The notes: generated by a model not told the origin, from the sequence alone. A stretch of 64,000 bases of DNA from Acidimicrobiaceae bacterium (GCA_003161255.1 PMOQ01000075.1:47042-111041); one strand, 5' to 3'. Shown: positions 29,316 through 38,290, counted from the stretch's first letter. Numbers and translations are program-made.

Positions 29316-29695
29316 GTCGCAGCCCCAGATCCGCCTGCAGCGACGAAATAATGCCCGCCAGGTGACCGACAGTCATTCCCTCTTTCGAAGGAGTTGGGCC
29401 TTGCACGAGCAGCTCCATGCTCGGAGCTCAAGGTTGGGCCCAAAGCCGGCTGTCACCCAACGATCCGTAGTCAAGTGCGAGTACCCTGGGTCCGTTCGAC
29501 ATCGAACGGCGCCTTTAGCAGTTAGAGCGCTTCGACAAGAGTTCGGCAAGTTACAGTCCGAGCGGGCCAGCCGTCGATAGTTCGTTCGCCTACATGCCAC
29601 CCCGGCCAACACAACTCAATCGAAAATGCCGCCCTGGAATTGGGGGACCTCACCGCACCAGGAAACATTGGAGTCAACGCGCGTATGATTTCTTC

Positions 29696-30124
29696 GTGCC
29701 AAGGCGAGTACTCGAAGAACTGTCCTGGGATGAATGCTTCACTTTGATCGGACAAGAAACTGTCGGCCGGTTGGTCTATGCGGACGACTTGGGACCAGCT
29801 GCTGTTCCAGTCAACTATGCGATCGCAGGACAGGACATTGTGTTCCGCTCGGCGGCGGGATCCAAAGTGCGCGGATTGCGTGACCATGGTGTCGCGTTCG
29901 AGGTCGATAACATCGATACTGCCAACCGCTCGGGTTGGAGCGTCCTCGTTCGCGGGACCAGCGAAGAGGTTGAAATGGAGCGCGTTCCTGAGCTCCTACG
30001 TCGGATCGATGGCGATGTGCCTTTGCCTTGGAAGAAGGGCACGCACAGAATCTGGGTGGTGATCACACCAAACACGGTTACGGGTCGGCGACTGGCGGGC
30101 ACCGCTTTTGAAGACTTCTTTTGA
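29696..30124 (+). CDS. Pyridoxamine 5'-phosphate oxidase-like protein
   Basis: ELSWDECFTLIGQETVGRLVYADDLGPAAVPVNYAIAGQDIVFRSAAGSK. Confidence 0.8.
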   Translation: MPRRVLEELSWDECFTLIGQETVGRLVYADDLGPAAVPVNYAIAGQDIVFRSAAGSKVRGLRDHGVAFEVDNIDTANRSGWSVLVRGTSEEVEMERVPELLRRIDGDVPLPWKKGTHRIWVVITPNTVTGRRLAGTAFEDFF

Positions 30125-30349
30125 AGGTGCGCGATCGTTTTAGGTGCGTGATCGGCTCTATGCGTGTACGCGCGACTTGGCCTCTGTGACGCAGACTGAA
30201 TGAACCACTTGAACGGCGATCCCGCAAGCCACTGATGGCCTGGTCCGAGCGCCTCATTTGGATCTCTGGCTAAGCGGTTGTACCGGACAGTGACCGTCTA
30301 CGCGGCTGACAATCATCCGCCGCAACGCGGTTCCGGCGAGAGTGTGGTT

Positions 30350-30505
30350 GACTCGGCACGACATCAGTCGCGCATGGCAATCTGTCACAGCGGTGAGGCG
30401 CGCGTACTCCGATGTGGTGAGTACTTATACGAGGGGGCCAGGCAAGTCCCGACTGGTCGTCAAACGCCGTGGAACGGTTCGAGGTTCGAGTCCTCTACCG
30501 CCCAC
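30350..30505 (+). repeat. Copy B of the ~150-nt inverted repeat element, ending in a tRNA-like T-arm GAGGTTCGAGTCCTC
   Basis: Inverted relative to 29124-29265; hairpins 30404-30424 and 30436-30458. Confidence 0.6.
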
Positions 30506-30597
30506 TGCTCCCTCCATATGTAGCGGCGGCCGAAGAACGGCCTTTACCTAGCCGTGTCACCCTGGGTTGACAGGAGCGGACTTCATGGCGTCTCCGA

Positions 30598-31635
30598 TCA
30601 CGTGAGAACCAGGATCACAGGTGGAAGTATGACGAGGGTGACAGCCGCTAAGTAGAGCGTGATACGCGTCACCAAGGCAAGCGACCTAACCGGCGTGCTC
30701 AGTCGCGTGATGCGCTGATCGAGTTCAGTTTTTACCTCGCTCGTGTTCGCGGAGCCGAGCAAGAAGTGCTCGTCGCCCAGGCGCCTGAGCGCACTGCCCA
30801 AGCTCACCGGATCGCACTGCCGGCAGGCAACATCGTCGGCGAGCATCTCAATGAGGAGCTCCACCGCACCCAGTGCTATGGCAGCGGTCGGAAGGAATGG
30901 AAAGGTCTGACGCCAGGCGATGAAGGGTTGCACGAGCAGGTCGTGCCTGCCTCGTGCATGGACCTGCTCGTGGGCGAGGACCGCACCGAACTCAGCCGGG
31001 TCGAGGGCAGCGACGGCGCCTTGGCTCACCACGATGCGCGGTCGCAGCCCTGGAAGGCAGTAGGCGACAGCGGTGGGGTTGTCGAGGAGGCGCAGTTCGC
31101 CGGATGACAGGAGGTGTGCCGAGGCAAGAGCACTGATGCTTCTTGAGAGCGGGCGACTGCGCTCGAGCTGTCGGCCCAATGAGTCGTCTGCGACGGCATC
31201 GAGGCGGACGCGATGCTGTCGCCGAGCGAGGACAACCCGGACTGTCGAACGCACTGCGGTGACAGCAAGCCAGATTCCAACCATGGCAGCAAGGGCCACA
31301 CCGGTCCATCCGGGAATGCCGAGGCGTGACCAGTTATGACGGAGGGACTCGATGTCGGGGAGCCAGCGCCCGCCTAGGCTGCTCGCTGCCAGGGTAAGGG
31401 CGGCCCCCAGGAGGCTAAGGCCCCCAGCGAGGCCCACGGCTTGCCAGCATACGAGTGCGACCCGCGGGTCTCGAGCTGGCCAACGGGCTCGGCCAAGTGC
31501 AGCTGGGACCGGGACTGCGAGCACGATCGCCATGACGAGCAGGCCGGCGGCCTCCGCGCGAAGCACCAGGATGTCAGTTGTTTTCGCTCGACCGTCTCCG
31601 CATTGCTCGGCGGAGGTGGTGGGTGTCGGCGTCAC
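30598..31635 (-). CDS. M56-family (BlaR1-like) membrane metallopeptidase
   Basis: FGAVLAHEQVHARGRHDLLVQPF (HExxH); several TM segments; paired with BlaI. Confidence 0.85.
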   Translation of the reverse strand: MTPTPTTSAEQCGDGRAKTTDILVLRAEAAGLLVMAIVLAVPVPAALGRARWPARDPRVALVCWQAVGLAGGLSLLGAALTLAASSLGGRWLPDIESLRHNWSRLGIPGWTGVALAAMVGIWLAVTAVRSTVRVVLARRQHRVRLDAVADDSLGRQLERSRPLSRSISALASAHLLSSGELRLLDNPTAVAYCLPGLRPRIVVSQGAVAALDPAEFGAVLAHEQVHARGRHDLLVQPFIAWRQTFPFLPTAAIALGAVELLIEMLADDVACRQCDPVSLGSALRRLGDEHFLLGSANTSEVKTELDQRITRLSTPVRSLALVTRITLYLAAVTLVILPPVILVLT

Positions 31636-31936
31636 TCATCGCACCGAGGAAACGGGTGAGCACGGCCGCCCGGTCAGGTGCCTGTCCGAGAGCGTCGAGC
31701 ATAAGCTGGGCGATGTAGTCCTCGCGTCGTGCCGTGGCGACATATCGCCGGGGGCGCATCTCCCCGATCCGCGTGACGAGCCCCTTGTGGGCTAGCCGAT
31801 TGAGGACCGTCAGCACCGTGGTCATCGCCGGGTCACGCCCTTCCAGCGCTTCGATCAGCTCACGGGCCGTCACCCCGTGGGGATGGTCCCACAGCACATG
31901 GAGCACAGCTCGCTCAAGATGTCCGCGATCAGCCAT
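31574..31936 (-). CDS. BlaI/MecI/CopY-family transcriptional repressor
   Basis: MADRGHLERAVLHVLWDHPHGVTARELIEALEGRDPAMTTVLTVLNRLAHKGLVTR. Confidence 0.9.
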   Translation of the reverse strand: MADRGHLERAVLHVLWDHPHGVTARELIEALEGRDPAMTTVLTVLNRLAHKGLVTRIGEMRPRRYVATARREDYIAQLMLDALGQAPDRAAVLTRFLGAMSDADTHHLRRAMRRRSSENN

Positions 31937-32062
31937 CTGCCTCTCGGTCCTCGTCGACCGTGAGGTGCTCTCGCTTCTCAAACGGCAAGATCAGCAGCCG
32001 CGTGCGGCCGACGACCAACGATTTTAGGCTTCTGACGGCACCTCTACGTAGAAAGGAGTTAG

Positions 32063-32081
32063 ACTCTACTGACGGTAGAGT
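32063..32081. promoter_or_regulatory. Perfect palindrome ACTCTAC-TGACG-GTAGAGT, candidate BlaI operator
   Basis: 7-bp arms, 5-bp spacer, in the divergent spacer between blaI-like gene and the + strand membrane gene. Confidence 0.65.
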
Positions 32082-32115
32082 AATCGCTGGACGAGTCCCC
32101 GTGAAAGGAGTGTGT

Positions 32116-32703
32116 GTGCGACGCAAAGTATTCGACGTGCTCGCGAGCGCCGGCGGGCTGGTGGTGGTGGCCGTGCTCGTGGTCGCGGGCGCGCTGCTGA
32201 TGTGGGGCTACGGCTTCACCAACTCCAACGTCCACAACCAGCTTGCCCAGCAGGAGATCTCCTTTCCTCCCGCGGCTGCGTTCGCCCACGCCAAGCCGGG
32301 CACCGAGATCACGCCGAGCATGATCCCTTCGGTCTCCCAGTATGCCGGCCAGCAGCTCCTTACGGGCCAGCAGGCGGAGGTCTGGGCCGACGACTTCATC
32401 GCCGTCCACCTCTCCGAGATGCCCTACGGCGGCGTGTACGCCAAAATCAGCGCCGCCGCTCTCGCCGATCCGAGCAACGCCAAGCTGAAGGCCCTCGAGC
32501 AGACCTCATTCCAGGGCACGACCCTGCGGGGTTTGCTTCTCGAGGCCTACGCCTTCTCCGAGTTCGGCACGATTGCCTTCTGGGCGGGGATCGCCGCGTT
32601 CACCCTCGCTTTCGTCATGGCGATGCTCGTCGGGTTGGGCTTCTGGCATGCCCGGCGGACCGCGCCCGAAGCCGAGCTGCTGGCGCTCGAACGGCAGGAA
32701 TAA
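32116..32703 (+). CDS. Membrane protein of unknown function (divergent to blaI)
   Basis: Two TM segments; GTG 32116 preceded by AAAGGAG. Confidence 0.7.
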   Translation: MRRKVFDVLASAGGLVVVAVLVVAGALLMWGYGFTNSNVHNQLAQQEISFPPAAAFAHAKPGTEITPSMIPSVSQYAGQQLLTGQQAEVWADDFIAVHLSEMPYGGVYAKISAAALADPSNAKLKALEQTSFQGTTLRGLLLEAYAFSEFGTIAFWAGIAAFTLAFVMAMLVGLGFWHARRTAPEAELLALERQE

Positions 32704-32877
32704 ACCTGGTCCGATCGAAGGCGTTGTGGTTCACCGCTCCGCCCGTCGGCCGTCCTTTCCAATGCCGCGGCACGGTGTCTGTGTCGGCCCACCAGGGCGT
32801 CCGTCAGAGGGGGAAAGCCAGAACGGTCACACTGTGACGCGATCGTTCGGAGCCAGTCTCCGGACGGATGGCGATAC

Positions 32878-33237
32878 TTGGTTCTCCATCGTGCCCACAA
32901 CGGTCCTGAGTTTGAAGGGGACTGGGCATGGACACCGCCAGCCGGAGCCCGCTTCCCTGGCGAGGAGGTGCAGGCCTGTGCCGTACGGGAACTTGAAGAA
33001 GAAACGGGACTGAAGCGGGATCCGATCGCACTTGTTGTTGAGGACATCGAGTGGGCAGTGTTCGATCTTGTGGTTCCTTGGGGTGTGGATATCTCGCTCG
33101 ACGGCGAACACGACCGATGTGAGTGGTTAGCCCTCGACGATGCGTGTGCCCGTTGCCTTCCGACCGTCGTCGCAGAGTCTCTTCGTCTTCCTGCCTCATC
33201 ATCGAGCGGCTCAGAGGGACTCGGTTTGTATCCCTAG
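32878..33237 (+). CDS. NUDIX hydrolase
   Basis: Nudix box ARFPGEEVQACAVRELEEETGL. Confidence 0.8.
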   Translation: MVLHRAHNGPEFEGDWAWTPPAGARFPGEEVQACAVRELEEETGLKRDPIALVVEDIEWAVFDLVVPWGVDISLDGEHDRCEWLALDDACARCLPTVVAESLRLPASSSSGSEGLGLYP

Positions 33238-33276
33238 ACCCCCGCAGGCACGAGCGCCGGGCTCCGTGTTGGCCGC

Positions 33277-33357
33277 GTGGCTGAGAGCGCATCAGCCACG
33301 ACCCGGACTGGCCATGCTTCGCTGTTTCGTGCGCGCGGCTGACTATGAAACAGCCAC
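33277..33357 (+). repeat. Paired GGCTG-N9-CAGCC hairpins (33277-33299 and 33337-33355)
   Basis: GTGGCTG-AGAGCGCAT-CAGCCAC and GGCTG-ACTATGAAA-CAGCC; related to the reverse complement of 24979-25050. Confidence 0.6.
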
Positions 33358-33629
33358 CAGCTTCGACGTTCGAGTCCCTTGACGAGGTCAGACGAGCAAG
33401 GGGAGAGAGGGGGAACGACACGCGGGCGACGCCAAACGCCGGGACAAGAGAAGAGAACAGAAGGCGGGGACGCAGGGAGCCAGCCAGCCACGAGGCGACC
33501 GGAGGGAGCCGAGGATTTAGAGGGGACGGCAAGAGGGGCGTCCGGGACCATTATGGGGACGAGCGACAAAGCACTCGGTAACCCTGTGTTGTCCTGGCCG
33601 AGCTAAAAGGTGGCCAGCCGGGCTCGGCC

Positions 33630-33648
33630 GGCTGATGATGTAACAGCC
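33630..33648. repeat. GGCTG-ATGATGTAA-CAGCC hairpin
   Basis: Same arms, loop near-identical to the 29293 hairpin. Confidence 0.55.
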
Positions 33649-33729
33649 ACGTCAATCGCCGATCCTCACCAATCGTGATGCCCGAACCGGTTGGTCGATC
33701 TGCGAACGGGATCGCCTAACCGACCCCAA

Positions 33730-34911
33730 TCAGACGGTTCGGATCTTATTCCCGGATGGCAGCGCCAAGGTCCTTCCAACCGCCGCCGCCAGTTCCTTGT
33801 CCCGCTGTTTTAGAACATGGCTGTAGACCCGGAGCGTGATGGACGGATCGGCATGACCAAGCCGGCTACTAACCGTCACCGGGTCATAACCGGCGGCAAT
33901 GCCTTGGGTTGCCGAGAAATGGCGAAGAGCGTGCAGGTGCGTATTCACTCCGGCAGTCTCGGCAATCCGTGTCGTGAACTTTGTGACCACGTCAGGCCGG
34001 ATCGGTTCGGTGCCGGTCGGTGAACGGCTGAACACGAATCCGTCGGGAAGCACTTCAAGGCCAAGGCTGGCGGCCAGTGCATCGACTGCCGATCGATGTC
34101 GACGCAAGACCTCTAAGCCGAGGTCATCAAGCCCGATTGTTCGGGCTTGATGAGTTTTCGTTCCCTTTTCAGCCCATCCCCCGCCAGCTACTTCGTAGAC
34201 GGATCTGGAAATGGTGAGGGTGTCGGAATCAAAGTCAATGTCCGGCCATCTCAGGGCACACAGCTCACCACGCCGGGCCCCAGTCAGCGCCGCTAGGAGC
34301 AAAAGGACAGCCAGAGCCGGCTCGACTGCTTCCGCGGCTACCAGGATGGCTTGCACCTCCTCCGGTGTCGGCGCCTCTACTCGCGCGGCACGTACTGGCG
34401 GAGGGCTTGCCTGACGGGCGACATTTCGATCCACATATCCCCACCGCTCGGCCTGGTGGAGTGCTGCACCGATCAGGGCATGGACTCGACGAACCGTCGG
34501 CGGTTTGTTGCCCTTTTCAGTCAGCTTGGCGTACAGCTTGTCTAGGTCCCGAGCTGCCAGCTTTGACAGCTTGATCTTTCCTAATGCCGGTCGGACCACC
34601 GTGTCGGCGATCCAGCGGTACTTGTTGAGCGTGGTCGGTGAACGGCCAAGGTTTTCACAGTGTTCCAACCACTGAGTGAGTAGGTCACCAACCGTCTCGG
34701 CTCCGGTAGCAGTGTTGCCTTGAGCGACCTTGGCCACCATCTTGGCGAGCTCAGTGTCAGCAAGCCGTGACCCAGCACCAGGTTTCGGATTCTTGTCCGG
34801 CACCTTGATCGTCTTGGTGACTTGGATTGGCGTGTTGGTGCCCGACCGGCGGCCGGCATAGACCCCCAAGCGCCATACACCTGGCCGTATCTCGGTCTTG
34901 GTGCCGTTCAT
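33730..34911 (-). CDS. Tyrosine recombinase/phage-type integrase (intact)
   Basis: ALTGARRGELCALRWPDID; THLHALRHFSATQGIAAG; RLGHADPSITLRVYSHVL. Confidence 0.93.
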   Translation of the reverse strand: MNGTKTEIRPGVWRLGVYAGRRSGTNTPIQVTKTIKVPDKNPKPGAGSRLADTELAKMVAKVAQGNTATGAETVGDLLTQWLEHCENLGRSPTTLNKYRWIADTVVRPALGKIKLSKLAARDLDKLYAKLTEKGNKPPTVRRVHALIGAALHQAERWGYVDRNVARQASPPPVRAARVEAPTPEEVQAILVAAEAVEPALAVLLLLAALTGARRGELCALRWPDIDFDSDTLTISRSVYEVAGGGWAEKGTKTHQARTIGLDDLGLEVLRRHRSAVDALAASLGLEVLPDGFVFSRSPTGTEPIRPDVVTKFTTRIAETAGVNTHLHALRHFSATQGIAAGYDPVTVSSRLGHADPSITLRVYSHVLKQRDKELAAAVGRTLALPSGNKIRTV

Positions 34912-35023
34912 GGCGGACTGTAGCCGGAAAAGTAGTCACATTGTAGTTATGTAGGGGAATTGTAGCCGTTGGGAGCGGGGAACTTTCTAAGCAAATAGTG
35001 GCTCTCAACTGGGAAAAGATGGG

Positions 35024-35096
35024 TGGGCCGCCCGGGGCTCGAACCCGGCACCTTGGGATTAAAAGTCCCCTGCTCTACCCGATGAGCTAGCGGCCC
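35024..35096 (-). tRNA. tRNA-Lys (anticodon TTT)
   Basis: GGGCCGCTAGCTCATCGGGTAGAGCAGGGGACTTTTAATCCCAAGGTGCCGGGTTCGAGCCCCGGGCGGCCCA folds as a cloverleaf. Confidence 0.95.
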
Positions 35097-35188
35097 GTCT
35101 TATAGCGTTGTCCCTGATTACCACGACTACTTCGCGGTTCAGGGTGGGGGACAGACACCCCCGTTTTCGCCGCGAATGCCATCGCTGG

Positions 35189-35649
35189 TCACAGTTTGGT
35201 CACAACGGCACTGTCGACCATAGCGGCGACCGCACTGGCGGCCTGGGAGTCGGCCGCCTCGAACAGGTGGCCGCAGCGGTCCATGGTGAACGAGCTGGAG
35301 GCATGACCGACCCGGCGGGCAATCAGGAGTGGTTGTTCTCCTGCCGCGATCAGGTGAGCGACGTGGGTGTGCCGAAGGTCGTGGAACCTGATGCGTGGCA
35401 GGGTGCACTTGGCGACCAGCCGGTCGAATCTCTTGGCCACCGACTCAGGGTTCACTGCCCCCCGTCGGGCTGGGCGAAGACGAGTCCGTGGTCGGTATAG
35501 CCCGCGCCCATCGCCAACCGGTCCGTCATGACGGGGTCCTTGATTGCTCCGGTCGGGCCCTGCGGCTGGTCGAGTGGCAGGATGCCCATTGCCCCGCACT
35601 GCGGGCAGTGACGTGCGGAGGGTCGGTTGGTCGTAGCCATGGTGGCCAC
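35189..35649 (-). pseudogene. Decayed tyrosine recombinase C-terminal domain
   Basis: GYTDHGLVFAQPDGG / VNPESVAKRFDRLVAKCTLPRIRFHDLRHTHVAHLIAAGEQPLLIARRVGHASSSFTMDRCGHLF; frameshift near 35460 and Tyr to Cys in DRCGHLF. Confidence 0.75.
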
Positions 35650-36055
35650 CTCCTCATCGATCCTGGCGTTGCCACCGTGCCTATTGGTCGGTTGGTGAGC
35701 TTCACAGGGATCCGATGTCCCATCGCGGCAGTGGTATGGAGTTCACCCCCTCGATCTTCTCCACCATCGCCCGCAGGTCAGCCGCCAGCGAAGAAACCTC
35801 GGAGCGTGTCAGCGGATGGCTCACACCCGCACCTCCGCCGAAGTCTTCCGCCACTCATCGCCCGAACACCTCGCTGCGCTCGGAGCACGGCCACGGTGGC
35901 AGGGTCCAGGTCGATGCTGCGTCGGCCTCGGTCCGTCTTCGTGCGTTCGCTGAAGGCGGGTTTTGCGGGTGCAAATATGGCGATAAGCCATGACCGAGGT
36001 ACTGCCGGGAAGAATGCCGGCAACCCCCGAAAGCCGTTGGAGAGTCTGTAATACG

Positions 36056-37666
36056 GTGACCGTGGTGCGCCTCCAGGACTGGTTTCTGCTACCCGAAGAA
36101 CGCGGCAATCCGATGACCAAGATCGACTCGGGTCGGCCCGGTGGTGTCGCGTGGACCGAGGGCAACCATGTCGAGTTCCTAGTGGATGGAGCTACGTATT
36201 TCGCTCGCCTGTCTGAAGTCCTCTCGAGTCTTGGGCCCGGCGACGCGGTGCGCTTTACAGACTGGAGAGGAGATGGAGACGAGTATCTAGCCGACGGCGG
36301 GCCGGCGATCGCGACACTCATTGCAGACCTGTGTCGACGTGGTGCGGACGTGCGTGGGCTGCTCTGGCGTTCGCACAGCGACCGGCTTGCATTCAGTGCG
36401 AAGGAGAACCGACATCTCGCCGTCGAGGTGACAGAGGCAGGTGGCGAGGCCCTGCTCGATGAGCGAGTGCGGCGAGGCGGGTCACACCACCAGAAGCTCG
36501 TGGTCATTCGCCACCGGGCCTTTCCAGCGGGTGACGTCGCATTCATCGGGGGGATTGATCTCAGCCACGGGCGACGAGATGACATCAGCCACCGGGGGGA
36601 CCATCAGCCCATCAAGCTCTCCCGGCAGTACGGTCCTCGTCCCCCTTGGCACGATGTCCAACTCGAAGTCCACGGACCCGCCGTCGCTGATCTCGATTTC
36701 ACGTTCCGAGAAAGATGGGAGGATCCGACTCCGCTCAACCATGCTGGTCGCCTGAGAGCACGGATCTCGCACATGACGTCGCGAGATCGCCTCGCCCGTC
36801 CGATCCCCGCCGGTCCAGCCGCACCCCCGGGATTTGGCGGCCATGCCGTCCAGGTGCTTCGGACGTATCCATCGAGGCGTCCTAGGTATCCGTTCGCGCC
36901 TAACGGCGAGCGAAGCATTGCCCGAGCGTTTGCAAAGGCGATCGATCGAGCGCGAACGCTGATCTACGTCGAGGACCAGTACTTCTGGTCTGCCGAGATT
37001 GCCGAGCTTCTCGCAAACGCATTGCGCCGGCATCGAGGATTGCAACTGATCGGCGTCGTGCCCCGCTACCCGGACAAAGACGGCCGATTGTCGGGGCTGC
37101 CCGCTCGACTCGCGCAGACACGGGCGATCGCTACGGTCCAGGCGGCCGGCGGTAACCGTGTCGGGATCTACGACCTCGAGAACGAAGTCGGGACGCCCAT
37201 CTACGTCCATGCCAAGGTCTGCGTCATCGATGACGTCTGGGCGTCGGTTGGATCTGACAATCTGAATCGTCGTTCATGGACACATGACTCGGAATTGTCC
37301 TGCGCCGTGATCGACAGCGATCTCGACGGCCGAGCCCCACATGATCCAGGGGGGCTCGGCGACGGAAGCCGCCGGTTCGCACGGGCCCTGAGGTTGTCGC
37401 TCTGGGCTGAGCACCTCGACCGGTCGATGGATGATGCCGAACTGCTTGATTTTGCAAACGCTTCTGCTCTTTGGGAACAAACCGCGAGAGAGCTGGCAAG
37501 CTGGAAACTTCACCCCGGCGGCCGGGCGCGGCCATCGAGCCGCGTCCGATCGCACGAGATCGAGCCGGTTCCCCCTGGCAATCAACGGTGGGCCGAAGTC
37601 GTCTATCGCTTGATCTTCGATCCCGACGGGCGTCCGTTCAGGCTCCGCACGAGCCATACTTTCTGA
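36056..37666 (+). CDS. Phospholipase D-like protein (two HKD motifs)
   Basis: HHQKLVVIRH...GGIDLSHGR; VHAKVCVIDDVWASVGSDNLNRRS. Confidence 0.88.
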   Translation: MTVVRLQDWFLLPEERGNPMTKIDSGRPGGVAWTEGNHVEFLVDGATYFARLSEVLSSLGPGDAVRFTDWRGDGDEYLADGGPAIATLIADLCRRGADVRGLLWRSHSDRLAFSAKENRHLAVEVTEAGGEALLDERVRRGGSHHQKLVVIRHRAFPAGDVAFIGGIDLSHGRRDDISHRGDHQPIKLSRQYGPRPPWHDVQLEVHGPAVADLDFTFRERWEDPTPLNHAGRLRARISHMTSRDRLARPIPAGPAAPPGFGGHAVQVLRTYPSRRPRYPFAPNGERSIARAFAKAIDRARTLIYVEDQYFWSAEIAELLANALRRHRGLQLIGVVPRYPDKDGRLSGLPARLAQTRAIATVQAAGGNRVGIYDLENEVGTPIYVHAKVCVIDDVWASVGSDNLNRRSWTHDSELSCAVIDSDLDGRAPHDPGGLGDGSRRFARALRLSLWAEHLDRSMDDAELLDFANASALWEQTARELASWKLHPGGRARPSSRVRSHEIEPVPPGNQRWAEVVYRLIFDPDGRPFRLRTSHTF

Positions 37667-37940
37667 ACCAGGCCTTGGGGGGAGGTGGTCTCCGTGGTTA
37701 GGACCTGAGCCGCGTGTCCTCGCTGTACCACGTGACCTGTTCTTCGATGAGCTTCAGGTGATGGTCGGCGCAACGGATCTTGCTCCTCACCCCATATCTT
37801 CAATTAACTCGGGGCTTGGGTATTCGGCCGGACTTTCGTCGGCAAAACGCTCTTCCGTTTCTTCGTCCTCTTGTTTTTCGGACTTTTCTGGCACGAGGGG
37901 ATCGCTCTCTTGGACAGTCATTGAGTCGACCGGATTCGCA

Positions 37941-38090
37941 TTACTTCTTGAAAGCGTCGTTCACCTTCTCGCCGGCCTGCTTGAGGTGCCCGTCCTTTTG
38001 GTCCGCCTTACCCTTGGCTTGAAGCTTGTTGTTGCCGCTGACCTTGCCGGCCCCTTCCTTGACCTTGCCTTTTGCTTTGACGACCCTTCT
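37941..38090 (-). CDS. CsbD-family stress protein (start codon unclear, possibly decayed)
   Basis: VKAKGKVKEGAGKVSGNNKLQAKGKADQKDGHLKQAGEKVNDAFKK*. Confidence 0.55.
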   Translation of the reverse strand, partial: RRVVKAKGKVKEGAGKVSGNNKLQAKGKADQKDGHLKQAGEKVNDAFKK

Positions 38091-38290
38091 TACGCCACGT
38101 CCTCGACCGGTTCAGCCAGCAGTGAGCACCTGGGGTCTCCGGTAACGAGGTGGCGCCACTCGTCCGCCTTTGCGCCCGACCAAAGGGTGATCTCCTCAGC
38201 GCAGTGCCGACACTCGGCGAGGAGCTGCCGACGCTCCCGTGCCGTGACGCGATACGTCTGACTCCCTGGCTCCGCATACGTCCCCGACAC
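38090..38290 (-). CDS. Small hypothetical protein with CxxC-type residues
   Basis: VTARERRQLLAECRHCAEEITLWSGAKADEWRHLVTGDPRC. Confidence 0.4.
   Translation of the reverse strand: MSGTYAEPGSQTYRVTARERRQLLAECRHCAEEITLWSGAKADEWRHLVTGDPRCSLLAEPVEDVA

Noticed and set aside
29436-29449. GGGCCCAAAGCCGG as a further DosR-like box upstream of the second PPOX-like gene
   Set aside because: Right half lacks CCC and it is ~250 bp from the start; too weak to count.
30350-30505. Complete tRNA or tmRNA gene ending at CCGCCCA
   Set aside because: T-arm is good but no matching 7-nt 5' acceptor (GGGCGGT) or standard D-arm found; kept as an unknown structured element.
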